Shown piece by piece: positions 8,845 through 17,737 of a stretch of DNA of 64,000 nt; the first letter of the stretch is position 1, and each line of letters starts with the position of its first letter. A model generated the notes under the pieces. That model was not told the origin of the DNA and made no database searches. It saw only the letters and a program-made list of their open reading frames with translations. The translations under genes and the position numbers were made by a program. Source of the stretch: Desulfomonilaceae bacterium (lineage in GTDB: Bacteria; Desulfobacterota; Desulfomonilia; Desulfomonilales; Desulfomonilaceae); contig JBAZSD010000010.1 in NCBI GenBank assembly GCA_041662605.1, positions 62,001 to 126,000 of the forward strand, given 5' to 3'.

Positions 8845-9624
8845 ATGAGTTCAGAGCCTTTATTGTCGGTTCAGAATGTAAGCAAGAAATTTGGTGGTGT
8901 CCTTGCCCTGTCAGGGATAAATCTGGATGTTTTTCGAGGAGACATTGTCGGGGTTATAGGCCCAAACGGCTCTGGAAAAACTACGCTTGTCAACGCGATT
9001 ACTGGATTCATAAAGGCCGACACAGGCAAAGTATTTTTCAACGGTCGGGATATCACCGATACCGTTCCGCACAAGATCGCGGCCCAAGGACTTACCCGCA
9101 CGTTTCAGGTAATGAGACCGTATTTCAGCCTCCCTGCCTATAAGAACCTTATTGTTCCACTTTTTTCGCCTCGAGCCCGTAAGACTGGAGGTTGGCGCGG
9201 CGGCGGAAAAATGGGCAGCCGAGATACTGTGGCGGTAGATATCCTCGAAGAGATAGGTTTTGAAAGAGATTCATATGTGCCGTTCAAGTTGGCGTCATCC
9301 CTTCCCACCGGTTATTTGAAGCGATTGGAACTTGCCAGATGTCTCGCTCTAAGACCAGAGCTGATAATATGCGACGAAGTATTTTCGGGACTGAGTATGA
9401 GCGAAATGGCCAGCATGGTTCCTCTCATTGAAAAACTTCAGATGGAGGGAATAACTCTTATCATGGTCGAGCATAGACTTCGGGAACTCTTTCGACTGGC
9501 AGGTCGGGTTGTGGTCTTGAACTTTGGCTGCAAGATCGCTGAAGGTACCTCTGATGAAGTAATGGCATACCCCGAAGTGAAGGAGGCCTATTTCGGCTCC
9601 GAGGAGGTATTCGACTATGTTTGA
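8845..9624 (+). CDS. livG: Liv-type ABC ATPase, LivG family
   Basis: A 259-residue ABC ATPase. Walker A is GPNGSGKTT (39-47), the Q-loop is TFQVMRPY, and Walker B is LIICDE with D177 and E178. The LivG-type ending KEAYFGS is present. The ABC signature is unusual: the expected LS-GQ-type motif is replaced by SLPTGYLKRLELARCLA, so the LSGGQ serine and glycines are mostly lost. The Walker B glutamate is followed by Val instead of Pro. The partner ATPase LivF has a canonical signature, so the importer could be asymmetric. The ORF overlaps livF by 8 bases. Confidence 0.9.
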   Translation: MSSEPLLSVQNVSKKFGGVLALSGINLDVFRGDIVGVIGPNGSGKTTLVNAITGFIKADTGKVFFNGRDITDTVPHKIAAQGLTRTFQVMRPYFSLPAYKNLIVPLFSPRARKTGGWRGGGKMGSRDTVAVDILEEIGFERDSYVPFKLASSLPTGYLKRLELARCLALRPELIICDEVFSGLSMSEMASMVPLIEKLQMEGITLIMVEHRLRELFRLAGRVVVLNFGCKIAEGTSDEVMAYPEVKEAYFGSEEVFDYV

Positions 9625-10363
9625 AGCTCAAGGCCTTATGGTCTTTTACGAAAACATGCTGGCCTTGAACAATGTCAGTTTAAAATGCGGAGCAAATCAG
9701 ATTATAGGAGTGTTTGGAGCGAACAGCGCAGGCAAGTCCACCTTGATGTACACTCTTTCCGGAATAATACTGGATATACAGAAAAAGGAGGAAATGGCCG
9801 GTGGGGAACGAATAACAATTCGCGGCCACGTTACGTTCAAAGGCATGGACATTATGGTTGAAAAGCCTTCCAGTAGGGCGAGGAAAGGCATCATCCTTTG
9901 TCCGGAACGTCGAAGGATCTTTCCAGAGAGCACAGTTCTGGAGAATCTCAAAATAGGCGCATACCTTGCCACATCCGCCCAAGCCAAGGAGACACTAGAT
10001 TACGTGCTTGGCGTTTTCCCTGCCTTAACAAGAATTTTAAAACGTCTTGGCGGATTCTTGAGTGGCGGAGAACAGCAAATGCTCGCTATTGGCCGGGCCT
10101 TGATGGCCCAACCAACGCTTTTGCTTCTTGATGAGCCGCTTCTAGGATTGAGCCCCTCGATTCAGTATCTCCTGGCAAAAGCCATCAAGGAAATCAGGAC
10201 GCATCGAGGTATGTCCATTATTGTCGCCGAACAGTACGCTCGTCCAATTATCCCGATAATCGATTATGGTTACATACTCGAAAACGGCGCCGCTGTAGTT
10301 GAAGGGACAAAACAGACGCTCATGGACAATCCTGATGTGAAATCCGCTTACTTCGGAAGCTGA
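9617..10363 (+). CDS. livF: Liv-type ABC ATPase, LivF family
   Basis: A 248-residue ABC ATPase that starts inside the end of livG (8-base overlap, coupled translation). It shows Walker A as GANSAGKST near residue 34, a canonical signature FLSGGEQQMLAIGRAL and Walker B LLLLDEPLLGLSP. It ends SAYFGS like other Liv ATPases. A short insertion between Walker A and the Q-loop (KKEEMAGGERITIRG) is longer than in the common E. coli-type LivF. It should form the heterodimeric motor with LivG on the LivH/LivM permease. Confidence 0.92.
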   Translation: MFEAQGLMVFYENMLALNNVSLKCGANQIIGVFGANSAGKSTLMYTLSGIILDIQKKEEMAGGERITIRGHVTFKGMDIMVEKPSSRARKGIILCPERRRIFPESTVLENLKIGAYLATSAQAKETLDYVLGVFPALTRILKRLGGFLSGGEQQMLAIGRALMAQPTLLLLDEPLLGLSPSIQYLLAKAIKEIRTHRGMSIIVAEQYARPIIPIIDYGYILENGAAVVEGTKQTLMDNPDVKSAYFGS

Positions 10364-10378
10364 TGAGGTATTCCCCCT

Positions 10379-12031
10379 ATGAACCATGAATATACATTCT
10401 CCAGATTTGAATCCGCATGTCAGAAGTATCCCGATTCCACAGCCGTAATTTTTTTGGGCGACAGGTTCTCATACAGCGCATTAAGAAACAAAGTCTACCG
10501 TTTCGCTAACGGCCTTACAGACCTTGGAGTTAACAAGGGTGACCGTGTGCTGCTTTATCTGTCCAACTCAATCCAGATGATTATCGCGTATCTGGCCGCC
10601 CAGAAAATCGGCGCCGTCGTAGTTCTTGTTTCGCCAATTTATACATCCCATGAACTTGAGTATATGATAAACGACTCGCAAGCTAGAGTTGTAATCTGTC
10701 ATGACACCAATTACGGATATGTCCGAGAAACAATGGGGACAACTGGATTACGGCACATAGTTTATACGAACCTGCTGGATCTGGTGTCTGTTCCGAAAAG
10801 AGCAATCGCTGCCCTATTTGACAAGGCCCCTCACGGGAAAGTCAAAGGAGGGCCTGAGACTATTCCTTTTCGAAGCCTGCTCAAATCCGACCCAAATCCC
10901 CCCGAAGTGGAGATAGATCCGGTAAAAGATCTCTCATACATTCTTTATACAGGTGGCACTACCGGATTCCCAAAGGGCGTAGCCGGCAACCATTGGGGGC
11001 ATACTTCCTATGTTAACGATATCACGGATGTTGTTTTCGCCAACCATCTCAAATCAGGCTCTGACGTTTACATTGCGATAAACCCGCTGTTCCACATCAT
11101 GGCCCTCGGACTCTTAATGGCGGTTGGTCTGAACTGCGGTAACACGACAGTGTTAATGCCTGTGCCTCAGGTGGACGCGATACTGTCTGCGATAGAGAGA
11201 TACAGAGTTAGGTGGATGCTCGGTGTGCCGGCGTTGTACCGGATGATTCTGGAGAATGACCGGCAGGATACCTACGATTTGAAGTCGCTGCGATACTGCT
11301 ATTGCGGCGGCGACGTTCTCCCACGGGAAGTCATACAGCGATGGAAAAAGAGGGTAGGCTGGCCGATATATCAGGTTTATGGGTCCACTGAAGCGGGCCA
11401 CATCTGTTACAGTCGTATTGACGATGGTGAACCGGACCAGATGTCCATCGGAAAACCTCTTCCTTCAAGACGCGTCAAGATCGTTGATCCGGATACCCTC
11501 GAACCAGTATCGCCAGGAGAAGTCGGAGAACTGCTTGTTACTTCGGATTATTCCATAAAGGCATACCTGAACAAGCCTGAAGAAACGGCCAGGTCATTCG
11601 TGGACATTGATGGAGAGAGTTACTATAGGACCAGTGATTTTGTCACTCACAACGCCGAGGGTAGTATCACCTATGTAGAACGTTCCGCAGATATTTTAAA
11701 GCACAAAGGATATCGAGTGTCCGCGTCCGAGGTCGAGGCGGTCCTCCAGGATCATCCTGTAGTAGTCGGAGCATGCGTTGTAGGGGTTCCAGACCCGAAA
11801 GTGGGTGAACGGGTCAAGGCTATAGTTGTGCTGAAAGACGATGCAAAGGGGGTAGGCGCTACTGATCTGATTAACTTCTGCAAGGAAAAGCTCGCTTCCT
11901 ACAAAGTCCCTTCATACATAGAATTCCGCGACATGTTGCCAAAATCTAAAGTAGGGAAATTGTTGCGTCGAGAAATCAGGGATGAGGAAAAACGTAAGGT
12001 CGAGAAAGAAAAAAAACCGGCGCCAAGATAA
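10379..12031 (+). CDS. Acyl-CoA ligase (AMP-forming, ANL family)
   Basis: A 550-residue adenylate-forming ligase. It has the P-loop YTGGTTGFPKG near residues 186-196, the A5-type YQVYGSTEAG, the YRTSDF hinge region near 420 and the catalytic lysine in PKSKVGKLLRREIRD near the C-terminus. It activates a carboxylic acid to its CoA thioester with ATP. It starts 15 bases after livF and is evidently in the same operon, so the imported substrate is probably a carboxylic acid activated on arrival. The last 15 residues are Lys/Glu-rich and outside the family fold. Fatty, aromatic or dicarboxylic acids are all possible. Confidence 0.92.
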   Translation: MNHEYTFSRFESACQKYPDSTAVIFLGDRFSYSALRNKVYRFANGLTDLGVNKGDRVLLYLSNSIQMIIAYLAAQKIGAVVVLVSPIYTSHELEYMINDSQARVVICHDTNYGYVRETMGTTGLRHIVYTNLLDLVSVPKRAIAALFDKAPHGKVKGGPETIPFRSLLKSDPNPPEVEIDPVKDLSYILYTGGTTGFPKGVAGNHWGHTSYVNDITDVVFANHLKSGSDVYIAINPLFHIMALGLLMAVGLNCGNTTVLMPVPQVDAILSAIERYRVRWMLGVPALYRMILENDRQDTYDLKSLRYCYCGGDVLPREVIQRWKKRVGWPIYQVYGSTEAGHICYSRIDDGEPDQMSIGKPLPSRRVKIVDPDTLEPVSPGEVGELLVTSDYSIKAYLNKPEETARSFVDIDGESYYRTSDFVTHNAEGSITYVERSADILKHKGYRVSASEVEAVLQDHPVVVGACVVGVPDPKVGERVKAIVVLKDDAKGVGATDLINFCKEKLASYKVPSYIEFRDMLPKSKVGKLLRREIRDEEKRKVEKEKKPAPR

Positions 12032-12243
12032 AAGTGAAGAAAAGTCTTTTGGATAGAAACTGGAAACTACTCCGTACGGTTTTAATTCCGGACTAAACGC
12101 TCTTGAGCCCCATTCCCGGGCCTTCGCGTTGACCTCAACCTATAGCTGCTAGACTTGCGGAAATCTTGGAATCCCAATTCATTATGGATGTTTTGAAACA
12201 GTTACGCGTAATTGGGGCGTTAACCAAAGTTGGGCGCATATCA

Positions 12244-12540
12244 TCAGAAGCGCTCTCTTAGAAGATAGAATTTCCCCTGCCAGGTTTTCCCCACGATGTT
12301 ATCCTCCACCATATATTTTAAAGCCATTGAGCGGTAATCCGTCAGGCCGAAAAGCGTGAAACGCTGATTGGGTAAAGACAGGTCCACTGCGGTAAACGGC
12401 CCTAGAGCGCCTTTGCCCCGAAGTTCGCGCGCAATTTCCGCCGAGACTTTGCTGAGTTTCCAGGAAAGGAAATGTTTACCAATCGCAATAGTCCCACCAA
12501 CAAAGAATATAATAAGAAAAAGCAGAACCTGTGAAGACAA
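12244..12540 (-). CDS. Small membrane-anchored hypothetical protein
   Basis: A 98-residue protein with a strong N-terminal hydrophobic helix (VLLFLIIFFVGGTIAI), then a basic helix and a soluble C-terminal part with ALGPFTAVDLSLPNQRF and GKTWQGKFYLLRERF. The composition is that of a real gene, but I do not recognise the family. It is on the same strand as dsrC and lies downstream of it, separated by a hairpin at 12582-12603. Confidence 0.5.
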   Translation of the reverse strand: MSSQVLLFLIIFFVGGTIAIGKHFLSWKLSKVSAEIARELRGKGALGPFTAVDLSLPNQRFTLFGLTDYRSMALKYMVEDNIVGKTWQGKFYLLRERF

Positions 12541-12581
12541 GGGACCAGTCGACGATAATGAGTGAACTCCCCGGGAGTCGG

Positions 12582-12603
12582 CGCCCGCTCGAAGATGCGG
12601 GCG
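12582..12603. terminator. GC-rich hairpin downstream of dsrC
   Basis: A perfect 7-bp inverted repeat, CGCCCGC at 12582-12588 and GCGGGCG at 12597-12603, with an 8-base loop. It sits 33 bases past the dsrC stop codon (minus strand), where a transcription terminator would be expected. There is no long T tract on either side, so intrinsic termination is only a possibility. It may instead protect the 3' end of the dsrC message. Confidence 0.45.
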
Positions 12604-12636
12604 TTTAGAACTCCTTGGGGATAAAAGGGGAGGAAG

Positions 12637-12954
12637 TTAAACGCACCCTGTAGGTTTCGGCAAGCCCGCCACCTTACATGCGCCTTTGGCTGGTCCTGAG
12701 GGAAACAGCTCGTAGATTTTTTTCAGCTTGAATCCTGTATCCTTGCACACTTTACGAATCATCGGAGCAATGTTGAATTCCAGGTAGTAATTTCTCAGGT
12801 AGTGAACAACCTTCCAATGCTCTTCGGTCATTTCATCAATACCTTCGGTCTTCGCGAACAGAGACGCAACTTCTTCATTCCAGAGATCCGGATCTTGAAG
12901 GAAACCGTCTTCATCAACGTCAAAGGTTCTGCCTTCAATTTCAAGCGTAGGCAT
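12637..12954 (-). CDS. dsrC: DsrC, sulfur-carrier of dissimilatory sulfite reduction
   Basis: A 105-residue protein that matches DsrC along its full length. ATG 12954 is preceded by AAGGAGG; upstream in-frame codons lack a binding site. The C-terminal arm ends KPTGCV and carries both redox cysteines, Cys93 and Cys104, ten residues apart. The second is the invariant penultimate Cys. DsrC with both cysteines is the substrate of DsrAB and carries the trisulfide that is reduced by DsrMKJOP. TusE/RspA relatives lack one or both. The protein therefore points to dissimilatory sulfur metabolism in the host. dsrC is often, as here, far from dsrAB. Confidence 0.95.
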   Translation of the reverse strand: MPTLEIEGRTFDVDEDGFLQDPDLWNEEVASLFAKTEGIDEMTEEHWKVVHYLRNYYLEFNIAPMIRKVCKDTGFKLKKIYELFPSGPAKGACKVAGLPKPTGCV

Positions 12955-13119
12955 ATTATAGAGCCCTCCTTTATTCAAGTTAGCCGGGACAACACCGGAC
13001 ACATTATCTAATCTTAATGATGTTACCACCCATAAGGGTAAAAAACAAGCCGAATATCTCCACTGTGACTCTTGCAAACCAGTATAACAGTAAATTCGGA
13101 AAATCAACTACATTTCTTC

Positions 13120-13584
13120 TCAATTTCCGGCAGGTTTCTTTATCTTGGCTTCCATATCCTGTATGTATTTTTGCAACAGTTTCTTGGCCGCGGGTCGTTT
13201 CTCTCTTGAAGAGGCTTCCTTATAGGCTTCAAGCGCTGACGCGTAATTCTTCTTTATCTCGTAAAGAAGTCCCATCAAACCGTAAGCGTCAGGATAATCC
13301 GGGTTTAGCTGAACCGCCTTTTTCAGGTCCGCGATACTTTTGTCATATTCACCTTTCTTCGAATACGCGATTGCCCGATTATGGTAAGCCACAAAAAAAC
13401 TGGGGTTGTCAGCGATCGATTTTGAAAAAAAATCTATTGCGCTGTCCCATTTCTCTACACGGAGCGCGAATTCGCCCCGTTCATAATAGTCGAGGTAATC
13501 TTGAGCGCTCGTTGTCCCCACGAGCAACATGACCATTATGACGAGAACAGCGGCGGAAATAGATCGTCTCAATGCTTTGTCCAT
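13120..13584 (-). CDS. Exported TPR-repeat protein
   Basis: A 154-residue protein with a signal peptide (ISAAVLVIMVMLLVGTTSAQ, cleavage after TSA) followed by about three tetratricopeptide repeats. The repeats include WDSAIDFFSKSIADNPSFFV, YDKSIADLKKAVQLNPDYP and YASALEAYKEASSRE. It should be a periplasmic scaffold. I chose ATG 13584 because it places the signal peptide at the N-terminus. None of the candidate starts (13584, 13608, 13629, 13704) has a strong binding site. It lies upstream of dsrC on the same strand with a 165-base gap, so a shared transcript is possible but not required. Confidence 0.8.
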   Translation of the reverse strand: MDKALRRSISAAVLVIMVMLLVGTTSAQDYLDYYERGEFALRVEKWDSAIDFFSKSIADNPSFFVAYHNRAIAYSKKGEYDKSIADLKKAVQLNPDYPDAYGLMGLLYEIKKNYASALEAYKEASSREKRPAAKKLLQKYIQDMEAKIKKPAGN

Positions 13585-13798
13585 AAAAACGTCTGTTGAA
13601 TGCTTCATAGGAACAAACGATGTTATCATACAACCTTCATTAGATATATATTGTTTTTCAGCGCGCCCTGCGCCAGTGATACTTTGAATATCTTCCGGCT
13701 GCAAGAGGCGCCCAACAAACTGAATCGCCTAATATTTCAACAGGCTCTTGGGGGAGTTGTTCATCTCGATAGAGGACTGATTCACGCGCGGCATGAAC

Positions 13799-14512
13799 TC
13801 AATGATTCTTTTCCAGGGCGCCGGCCCACACCCAGAGCTTACCTATCATGACGACCCCGATTGCTGAAATTGCCTCAATCAAGTAAATGAACAACTCACT
13901 GTGAGGGAGAAATTGTTCTAAGACTGGATCCGTCACAATCATCTCGGCTCCAACTTTTCCCAGGAGCGCAGCGCCGATAGTAATAATTATCGGATACTTG
14001 TCCATGAGCATGGAGAGAAGATTGCTCGTGAAGATCATTATCGGAATGCTGGTGGTAAGGCCGAAAATCAGAAGAAACAGGTTGCCTTTTGAAGCTGCTC
14101 CCACTCCCAGCATATTGTCCAGAGACATGGTTATGTCGGCGATCACAATGATCTTCAACGCCTGCCAGATTGTTGACGCTTCCTTGTCCGAGTCGTTTTC
14201 GGGATTGGTATCCACAAAGAGTTTTACTGCGAGCCATAGGATGAGGGCCCCGCCGATTAGTTTCAGGTATGGGGTCTGGAGGAAACGGGCGACAAAGAAT
14301 GTCAGAATCACTCTAAGTACTACTGCTCCAGCCGCCCCCACCAAAATTCCTTTTTGCCGTTGAGCGCGAGGCAGGGACCTGACCGCCATGGCGATAACCA
14401 CCGCGTTATCGCCGGAAAGCACAATATTAATGACAATAATACTGACAAGGGCAGTGAAGAATTCCCAATTTAAATTGATCGTCCCAAGTATACCGAAATC
14501 CATGATCGGCAT
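13799..14512 (-). CDS. TerC-family membrane protein (YjbE-like)
   Basis: A 237-residue integral membrane protein with about seven helices. The family marks are IVINIVLSGDNAVVIAMAV near residues 25-43 and IADITMSLDNMLGVGA near 128-143, each with Asp-Asn in a helix. Short polar loops and a C-terminal helix EAISAIGVVMIGKLWVW complete the fold. This is the YjbE/YceF branch of TerC, linked to manganese homeostasis. It differs strongly from the TerC-like protein at 4488-5207, so the two are not recent duplicates. Confidence 0.88.
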   Translation of the reverse strand: MPIMDFGILGTINLNWEFFTALVSIIVINIVLSGDNAVVIAMAVRSLPRAQRQKGILVGAAGAVVLRVILTFFVARFLQTPYLKLIGGALILWLAVKLFVDTNPENDSDKEASTIWQALKIIVIADITMSLDNMLGVGAASKGNLFLLIFGLTTSIPIMIFTSNLLSMLMDKYPIIITIGAALLGKVGAEMIVTDPVLEQFLPHSELFIYLIEAISAIGVVMIGKLWVWAGALEKNH

Positions 14513-14960
14513 GCCTTTCGTTCGATATTTCGGCTGTCGCCAATTCTGTTTAGACGTGGTCAGTCATTGCCGGTTGTTCTTCTAGGTGAACGCCGTGAGT
14601 CATATTTTGCCGGCAAATGATTCTTGGATGGCGCAAACCCGAAACCAACACAATCGATAAAGGGTTTGTAAAAATGTATACTTTATAGTGAATATTTCAA
14701 GCTTTTTCCTGTTGGTTGTCCATTGTTTTTATACTGACGGTTGACTTACATTCCCGTCTGTAACTGATTGCGCCGTGGGACAGCCGATCCTTCCAGTTGT
14801 TCAGTATTGCGAACACTGTCATACCAAGAATAGGTCAAGAGAGGTTGAATGCCATTCCCATAACCTCCTCTAAAGGAAAAATCTTGTAAGTAATTTAGAT
14901 CAGAATTACTATGGCTAGAGACATTTTTCCCCTAAAGACGATTTTGTCAGTGAGGCAATA
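14513..14960. other. Divergent intergenic region
   Basis: About 450 bases between two divergent genes. The stretch 14660-14700 is AT-rich and contains TATACTTTATAGTG, which could supply -10 elements in either direction. I checked the minus-strand leader of the TerC gene for the conserved core of the yybP-ykoY manganese riboswitch and did not see it. No small gene was found. Confidence 0.4.
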
Positions 14961-15764
14961 ATGGCGATTTGGACCATTTCAAGACAGTTCGGAAGCGGCA
15001 TAAGGGAAATCCGCTACGAAATTGCAGCGGCATTGCATTATTCCTATGCCGACAAAAAAATTATCATGAACGAAATACGGGAGAGAGGGGGAAAATGGGA
15101 GAAATGGGCCAACGAGTTCGACCAAAGCACTCCCACCACATGGGAAAAGTATGACTGGTCCTTCAAAGGTTTTGGGGCTCTTCTTCAAAGTATCCTTCTT
15201 CGTCATGCCCTTCAGGACAATGTAATCTTGGCTGGTAGGGGATCAAATTTTCTTCTTGAAGACGTCCCGCATGCATATCGGGTCCGGTTTGTGGCCCCGA
15301 TCGAACAACGAATAGAGAGGATAGCGCAGTGGGAGTCTGTTGATACCAAGAAAGCGATGTCTATCGCTAAAAAGACGGATCGTGAAAGAGCAGGATTTGT
15401 CAGCGCTTTATATGGTAGAGACATGAATGATCCTGGTTCTTATGACGCGGTGTTCGACACCGGCGCAATTCCCCATGAAAAAATTGTCGTCATTGTAAAA
15501 GAAGCGCTTTTAGCCAAAGACAAGTTAAAAACGGACAGAGCGCAGAATATTCTCAAAATGAGAGCTATAGCGGCTAGAGTAAAGGCTGGACTCACTATAG
15601 ACACTAAACTTTATGTCCCCACACTAGAAGTTGATTGCACTGAAACTGAACTCCTGGTACGAGGGATTGTCCACAATTCAGGTCAATATTCTCGAATCGA
15701 GGTGGCTGCTCGGGAATTAGCCGGGGACACCCCTGTAAAGATCGAACTTCGGTTCAGATCGTAA
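14961..15764 (+). CDS. Cytidylate-kinase-like protein with a BON-like C-terminal domain
   Basis: A 267-residue protein. The first ~185 residues match the cytidylate-kinase-like family: ISRQFGSGIREIRYEIAAAL near the start, NVILAGRGSNFLLEDVPH around 90 and RVRFVAPIEQRIERIA. The P-loop is degenerate, since the usual G-x4-GK is not present, so kinase activity is doubtful. Residues ~200-267 look like a BON domain (KAGLTIDTKLYVPTLEVDC, then LLVRGIVHNSGQYSRIEVAA and a final beta strand), which in other proteins binds membranes or ligands. The fusion suggests a regulatory or sensing role. The gene lies 292 bases upstream of the capsid-like gene. Confidence 0.75.
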   Translation: MAIWTISRQFGSGIREIRYEIAAALHYSYADKKIIMNEIRERGGKWEKWANEFDQSTPTTWEKYDWSFKGFGALLQSILLRHALQDNVILAGRGSNFLLEDVPHAYRVRFVAPIEQRIERIAQWESVDTKKAMSIAKKTDRERAGFVSALYGRDMNDPGSYDAVFDTGAIPHEKIVVIVKEALLAKDKLKTDRAQNILKMRAIAARVKAGLTIDTKLYVPTLEVDCTETELLVRGIVHNSGQYSRIEVAARELAGDTPVKIELRFRS

Positions 15765-15850
15765 TCTTCGTTTCAATTAAACGCATGAGCCCTAAGCTTC
15801 GGTGCGATCCATTCTAAGCGGCGTTCTTGCCGTCGTTTTGAAGTCCTACA

Positions 15851-15880
15851 TGTTACATACTTTCCTGCTTGCTTGTAACA
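15851..15880. promoter_or_regulatory. Inverted repeat upstream of the capsid-like gene
   Basis: TGTTAC at 15851-15856 and GTAACA at 15875-15880 form a 6-bp inverted repeat with an 18-base spacer, followed by a further ATTACATAA. It sits about 180 bases before the capsid-like ATG. The spacing of the half sites (24 bases) is close to two helical turns, so a dimeric repressor site is possible. There is no independent support. Confidence 0.25.
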
Positions 15881-16056
15881 TACCAGCATTACATAAAATA
15901 TCGCTCTTTTAGAATCAGCGCTTGTTCAGCGGTTTCCTGTCAAACATAATGAAATTGGGGGGGAAACATAGCTTATTAAATCGGCTGTAATAAATCCCAT
16001 TAATCATCTCTTCTTGTTCGTCACTTCAATCTCAACGAAAGAAAGGAAAATCAAGA

Positions 16057-17271
16057 ATGGCCGCTGACGTGAGCGATTTTCTCAAGCTTTGGACTCAAAG
16101 TGACCAGGCGTCTGAGCGAATGTTGCAGAAATTCCTGTTGGTAGGACTGGACAAAATAGTTCAGGGACAAAGTGACGCTCTTTCCAAAATTGGGATCGGC
16201 CCGCCGGCGTCCGGCCCGGTGATTCGCTGGATGGAGGAGTGGGGTTATCCATCTCAGATATCGGCTATGCTGGATGAATCGACTATGACCTTTTCGGGCC
16301 GTTTGTTCGGAAAGAATATTGACTCTGAATTGGTTCGCAAGGTGATCAGGGAAGGGACCATCCTTGAGAGGCCGATGGACGGCTCCCAGGTCAAGGTCAT
16401 TTCCCTTAATGGCCTGAGCGCCACCATTTCACCGTATGGTGGGAGCATCCTGAGTGATGACCTCATCGAAACTGCATGGGACATAATTGCGGAAGCGTGG
16501 TCGGATTATCGGGACGCTGAGGATCCCCGATCCCTGGAAAGGACCTTCCGTGAGGTAGGAACACAAATTCACGCGGAGACCTTTGAAATTCCCAAGACGA
16601 GAAAAAACACCAAGTACGAAATAGTGGGCAATGAGGTTGAACACCAAATATCTTCATTGCTGGAAAAATTGAGAAGACAGCTTGCTTACGCGGTATTGAG
16701 ATCCAGGCCTTTTCACGACGGGTCCGGCTTTGTTTACGGAAACAAGACGGAAGAATCCACCATGTGTGGATTGTGCTCCTGGCCTCTGGTTACACAGTCG
16801 GAGGTCCCAAATCCCAAAGTATATGTGAATAAGGCGTCGCAGGTTCTGGTAAAGGATGATCTTGACAACCTTGCTCTGAGTCTCTGGCTGGATGAACAGG
16901 CGGACCTGAACCAGGGAGACTGGTGGATCGTGTGTCACCCGTTGATCAGCCGATACATTCACGATTTTGACATCAGTTATAGACAGACAGAGCGATCTGA
17001 CACGGGAATAGGTTTTTATGTAGACCACTTTGATTCTAAAATAGGAAAGAGTTTTCCAATTCTCCCCGAACGTTACATGAGACCCGACACGTTGATAATC
17101 GTAAATTTCGAGGCAGCCAAATATGGTTATTACGCGAACGACAGAATGGAGAGAAAAGAAATTTCTACCCAGGGACGATACCAGCGATGGCTGATATCAT
17201 TCCAGACTTATGGAGTTGTATTGCGCAATCCACGGGCCAATATCGGGATGATCTACGGGTTGGAACATTAA
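16057..17271 (+). CDS. Phage major-capsid-like protein (SU10/DUF5309-type HK97 fold), solitary
   Basis: A 404-residue protein with AAAGGA upstream of its ATG. From about residue 170 to the end it follows the pattern I know from SU10-type (DUF5309) major capsid proteins. It has a long helix EVEHQISSLLEKLRRQLAYAV, a loop GLCSWPLV, then GDWWIVCHPLISRYIHDF (P-domain helix and strand), VDHFDSKIGKSFPILPERYM and DTLIIVNFEAAKYGYY. It ends with ISTQGRYQRWLISFQTYGVV then NPRANIGMIYGL, the A-domain strand pair seen at the capsid C-terminus. The first ~130 residues are unlike the phage proteins I know. No portal, terminase, protease or tail gene is near. It may be a domesticated shell protein or a prophage relic. 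The homology call is by eye. Confidence 0.6.
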   Translation: MAADVSDFLKLWTQSDQASERMLQKFLLVGLDKIVQGQSDALSKIGIGPPASGPVIRWMEEWGYPSQISAMLDESTMTFSGRLFGKNIDSELVRKVIREGTILERPMDGSQVKVISLNGLSATISPYGGSILSDDLIETAWDIIAEAWSDYRDAEDPRSLERTFREVGTQIHAETFEIPKTRKNTKYEIVGNEVEHQISSLLEKLRRQLAYAVLRSRPFHDGSGFVYGNKTEESTMCGLCSWPLVTQSEVPNPKVYVNKASQVLVKDDLDNLALSLWLDEQADLNQGDWWIVCHPLISRYIHDFDISYRQTERSDTGIGFYVDHFDSKIGKSFPILPERYMRPDTLIIVNFEAAKYGYYANDRMERKEISTQGRYQRWLISFQTYGVVLRNPRANIGMIYGLEH

Positions 17272-17371
17272 GATCATTTAAAGGTTAGGGGGGCAATGAG
17301 AGACGAAGAAAGAGTCAATTGAGATATTCGTGGTTGACTTGTTCCGTCAAGCTTTGTAACTATAGAGGTGT

Positions 17372-17448
17372 GGAGGGCGTAGCTCAGTTGGCAGAGTTCA
17401 GGGTTGTGGCCCCTGCGGTCGTGGGTTCGAGTCCCATCGCTCTCCCCA
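17372..17448 (+). tRNA. tRNA-His (GTG)
   Basis: A full cloverleaf with an extra 5' G (position -1, base 17372) opposite C73, the identity element of tRNA-His. The acceptor stem is GAGGGCG/CGCTCTC with one G-T pair, the anticodon stem is CAGGG/CCCTG with loop TTGTGGC (anticodon GTG), and the T arm is GTGGG-TTCGAGT-CCCAT. The CCA tail is encoded. It is followed after 19 bases by tRNA-Arg on the same strand. Confidence 0.95.
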
Positions 17449-17467
17449 CCACAATTTAAGCCTCTCT

Positions 17468-17544
<77 letters not shown>

Positions 17545-17737
17545 AATAAATCAATTAGTTATATTTTCTATTTGTAACTTCTCAATAACGCCGGGTAAGA
17601 AACCCATGCCTGGATATATTAGTTTGGCCTGATGGTCGAGGTTTTGGGCCGAAGTGGGATCCCGGCCATATTGACATTATTTGATGAGAAAATAAAAAAG
17701 GCGCGACACAGGGATTGGAATATTCTTTAAGGGCTTT

